Source of the DNA: Anderseniella sp. Alg231-50
GTDB taxonomy: Bacteria > Pseudomonadota > Alphaproteobacteria > Rhizobiales > Aestuariivirgaceae
Length of the DNA: 64,000 nucleotides
Direction: 5' to 3'
Assembly (NCBI RefSeq): GCF_900149695.1
Contig: NZ_LT703005.1
Coordinates: 62,013-126,012, forward strand
The notes under the pieces were generated by a model. The model searched no databases. It saw nothing but the letters and a program-made list of their open reading frames with translations, and was not told the origin of the DNA. Positions 62,343 to 64,000 of the stretch are shown one piece after another; the stretch's first letter is position 1, and the number at the start of each line of letters is the position of its first letter. A program made the position numbers and the translations under genes.

Positions 62343-62606
62343 GGAGCCATTGCCTTGTCCGCTTTATGGATCATTCTACAATCTGGTTCATTGCTGAGCA
62401 TCCGTTGTTCCTAAGACGCTGATCCCCACAAAACAACCCACAGGCGGGTCGGAATCTTCCTGCTCCGGCTGGAGGGTTTACCTGGCACATCAACCGCAAA
62501 CATGAAAATGCGATTCGCAAGCGTAGTACTACCTGTTATTGTTGGACCGCCAGCGCATTGATGGTTGTGCAGCACTTTGCCCGGGACTTCGGCTGCGGTG
62601 AAAACC

Positions 62607-64000
62607 TTATTGCGGAAGTTTTATTGCAGGTGACGAAGACATTTGCCCGCTGCGACGGTCAGTAAATCTGGTCAGCAGGAAAATTGGCACCAGGCCGATG
62701 GCGACTATCACCAGCGAGCCGGTTGCCGCTTCCGACAACCGTTCATCAGACGCGAGCTGATAGACCCGGACTGCCAGAGTGTCAAAGTTGAACGGCCGGA
62801 CAATCAGGGTTGCCGGCAGCTCCTTCAGAACGTCAACAAACACGATTGCGGCGGACATAAGCACCGACCGCCGCAGTAACGGCAGGTGCACCATGGCAAT
62901 GACACCGCGCCGCGTACGCCCCAGCGTGCGCGCTACATCGTCGATGTGAACCGGAATGCGCTTGAAGCCGGTTTCAATTGCACCGTTGGCAACAGCCAGA
63001 AATCTTACCGTATAGGCGAACAGTAACGCCACCACAGTGCCTGACAACAAAAGACCGGTTGAAATGCCAAACCAGCTGCGCGCCAGCCCGTCCAGCCAGT
63101 TATCGAATGCTCCCAACGGAATCAACACACCCACCGCGATTATGGTGCCGGGAATAGCATACCCCATCGTGGATAGCCTCACGAGAGCGGCTCCCGCTCC
63201 ACCGCCGGAACGCCGCAGGCAATATCCGGTCAGGATTGCACAAGCGGTAACGACAACTGCGGCACCGCCTGCCAGCAGGAAACTGTTGCCGGCATAGACC
63301 ATGAGCCGGCTGCCCAGGAAGCCGTCGCCGCCGTCAATATGAAGATCCAGCAGTATGAGGACGGGAAGTACAAAGCCCAGCAGAACAGGAACAGCACAAG
63401 CCACAAAAGCAAAACCGGCCGCCCAACCCCGCAATAAGACCGGTTGCGGCTTCAGAGCGCGGCTTGACGTGTCGTAGTAGGCCTGACGGGATCTGGACCA
63501 GTGCTCCAGCGCCACCAGCACGAAGACGAATGCCAGCAGGGCGGAGGACAGTTGTGCAGCACCAACCCTGTCGCCCATGCCGAACCAGGTCCGGTAAATG
63601 GCGGTGGTAAAGGTCTGGACACCAAAATACTGGACCGTGCCGAAGTCAGCGATTGCCTCCATCAGGGCCAGGGCAACACCGGCCGCGATGGCTGGCCGGG
63701 CCATTGGCAGGGCCACCGTACCAAAAACGTTCCACGGGCTGCGTCCCAGCGTGCGGGCCACGTCAAGCAGGCCGCGTGATTGCTCCTGAAATGCTGTACG
63801 TGCCAGAAAGAACACATATGGGTAGAGCACCAGCACCAGCATCAGGCTCACGCCCCACAAGGAATGTATGTCCGGAAACCAGTAATCGTGCCGGGTCCAT
63901 CCGAACAGGTCGCGCAACCCGGTTTGCAGCGGTCCTGCAAACACCAGGAAGTCAGTATAGGCATACCCGATGATGTAGGCAGGCATGGCCAGCGGCAGCA
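62607..64000 (-). CDS. Ferric iron ABC transporter permease, FbpB/AfuB-like (partial)
   Basis: At least 464 residues are visible; the reading frame runs off the window end, preceded there by LPLA-MPAYIIGYAY. It has two fused permease halves with about six helices each. The EAA loops are DVARTLGRSPWNVFGTVALPMARP and DDVARTLGRTRRGVIAMVHLPLLRR, marking contact sites for the ATPase. FADFGTVQYFGVQTF-type features (here IADFGTVQYFGVQTFTTAIYRTWFGMGD) are characteristic of iron(III) uptake permeases. The start and the ATPase and binding-protein genes lie outside the window. Confidence 0.9.
   Translation of the reverse strand, partial: LPLAMPAYIIGYAYTDFLVFAGPLQTGLRDLFGWTRHDYWFPDIHSLWGVSLMLVLVLYPYVFFLARTAFQEQSRGLLDVARTLGRSPWNVFGTVALPMARPAIAAGVALALMEAIADFGTVQYFGVQTFTTAIYRTWFGMGDRVGAAQLSSALLAFVFVLVALEHWSRSRQAYYDTSSRALKPQPVLLRGWAAGFAFVACAVPVLLGFVLPVLILLDLHIDGGDGFLGSRLMVYAGNSFLLAGGAAVVVTACAILTGYCLRRSGGGAGAALVRLSTMGYAIPGTIIAVGVLIPLGAFDNWLDGLARSWFGISTGLLLSGTVVALLFAYTVRFLAVANGAIETGFKRIPVHIDDVARTLGRTRRGVIAMVHLPLLRRSVLMSAAIVFVDVLKELPATLIVRPFNFDTLAVRVYQLASDERLSEAATGSLVIVAIGLVPIFLLTRFTDRRSGQMSSSPAIKLPQ

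Noticed and set aside
62502-62564. Short ORF with a signal-like start (MKMRFASVVLPVIVG) in the gap after glmU
   Set aside because: Only about 19 codons before a stop, no upstream ribosome site and no homologue recognised; too weak to annotate.
1-64000. CRISPR arrays, rRNA genes, complete insertion sequences, phage genes
   Set aside because: Reading through the window showed no regularly spaced repeats, no rRNA signature, no transposase and no phage structural gene.

Overview
The window is chromosomal DNA from an alphaproteobacterium, most likely of the Hyphomicrobiales (Rhizobiales) type. The case rests on gene order and families: dusB(nifR3)-ntrB-ntrC-ntrY-ntrX-trkA-hfq-hflX, fused ispDF, rlpA-dacA-tmk-holB-metG-tatD, the recG / sdhE-mfd divergon and glmU-glmS. 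Coding density is high, GC is moderately high, and there is no rRNA, CRISPR array, prophage or complete insertion sequence. The only RNA gene is tRNA-Ser(UGA).

Layout. 1-5 kb: tail of argS, a large SPOR-domain membrane protein, small membrane ORFs, tRNA-Ser, a DUF2147 protein and a Sel1-repeat protein. 5-14.3 kb: MmgE/PrpD protein, then RlpA, a PBP5-type carboxypeptidase, and the run tmk-holB-metG-tatD-PhnP-like-DMSP-lyase-family cupin, closely spaced and often overlapping. 14.3-22.9 kb: an accessory block with AraC and MFS transporter, DUF3592, GFA, GNAT, Tat-exported SMP-30 protein, TetR divergent from GST, and ChrR-type cupin with mazG. 22.9-34 kb: hflX, hfq, trkA and the NtrYX and NtrBC nitrogen/redox two-component systems with dusB. 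34-40 kb: ispDF, CinA-type amidase, YccF, BON-LysM protein, 1-Cys peroxiredoxin, GST, and a DUF2182-DUF1326 pair. 40-50 kb: PaaG-like isomerase, UbiH-type hydroxylase, GFA protein, an AMACR-like CoA-transferase divergent from a malyl-CoA lyase of the Chloroflexus type, hspQ, and an orphan peptide-binding protein coupled to an acyl-CoA ligase and a DsbA-family protein. 50-64 kb: mfd-sdhE / recG repair genes, DUF502 and DUF454 membrane proteins, a TPR-SPOR protein, glmU-glmS, and a ferric-iron ABC permease cut by the window end.

Two themes recur. One is envelope and peptidoglycan upkeep: three SPOR proteins, the D,D-carboxypeptidase, GlmU/GlmS precursor supply and the LysM protein. The other is redox and electrophile handling: two GSTs, a peroxiredoxin, a ChrR-type cupin, NtrYX, a DsbA-family protein and a DUF2182/DUF1326 pair with probable metal ligands.

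No single spectacular new system stands out. The best leads are the DUF2182-DUF1326 pair, the TetR-GST divergon with two operators, two inverted repeats 23 bp apart upstream of ntrY, the Chloroflexus-like malyl-CoA lyase facing an AMACR-like gene, and the orphan binding protein-ligase-DsbA operon. Functions are assigned from recalled family motifs; no database search was run.
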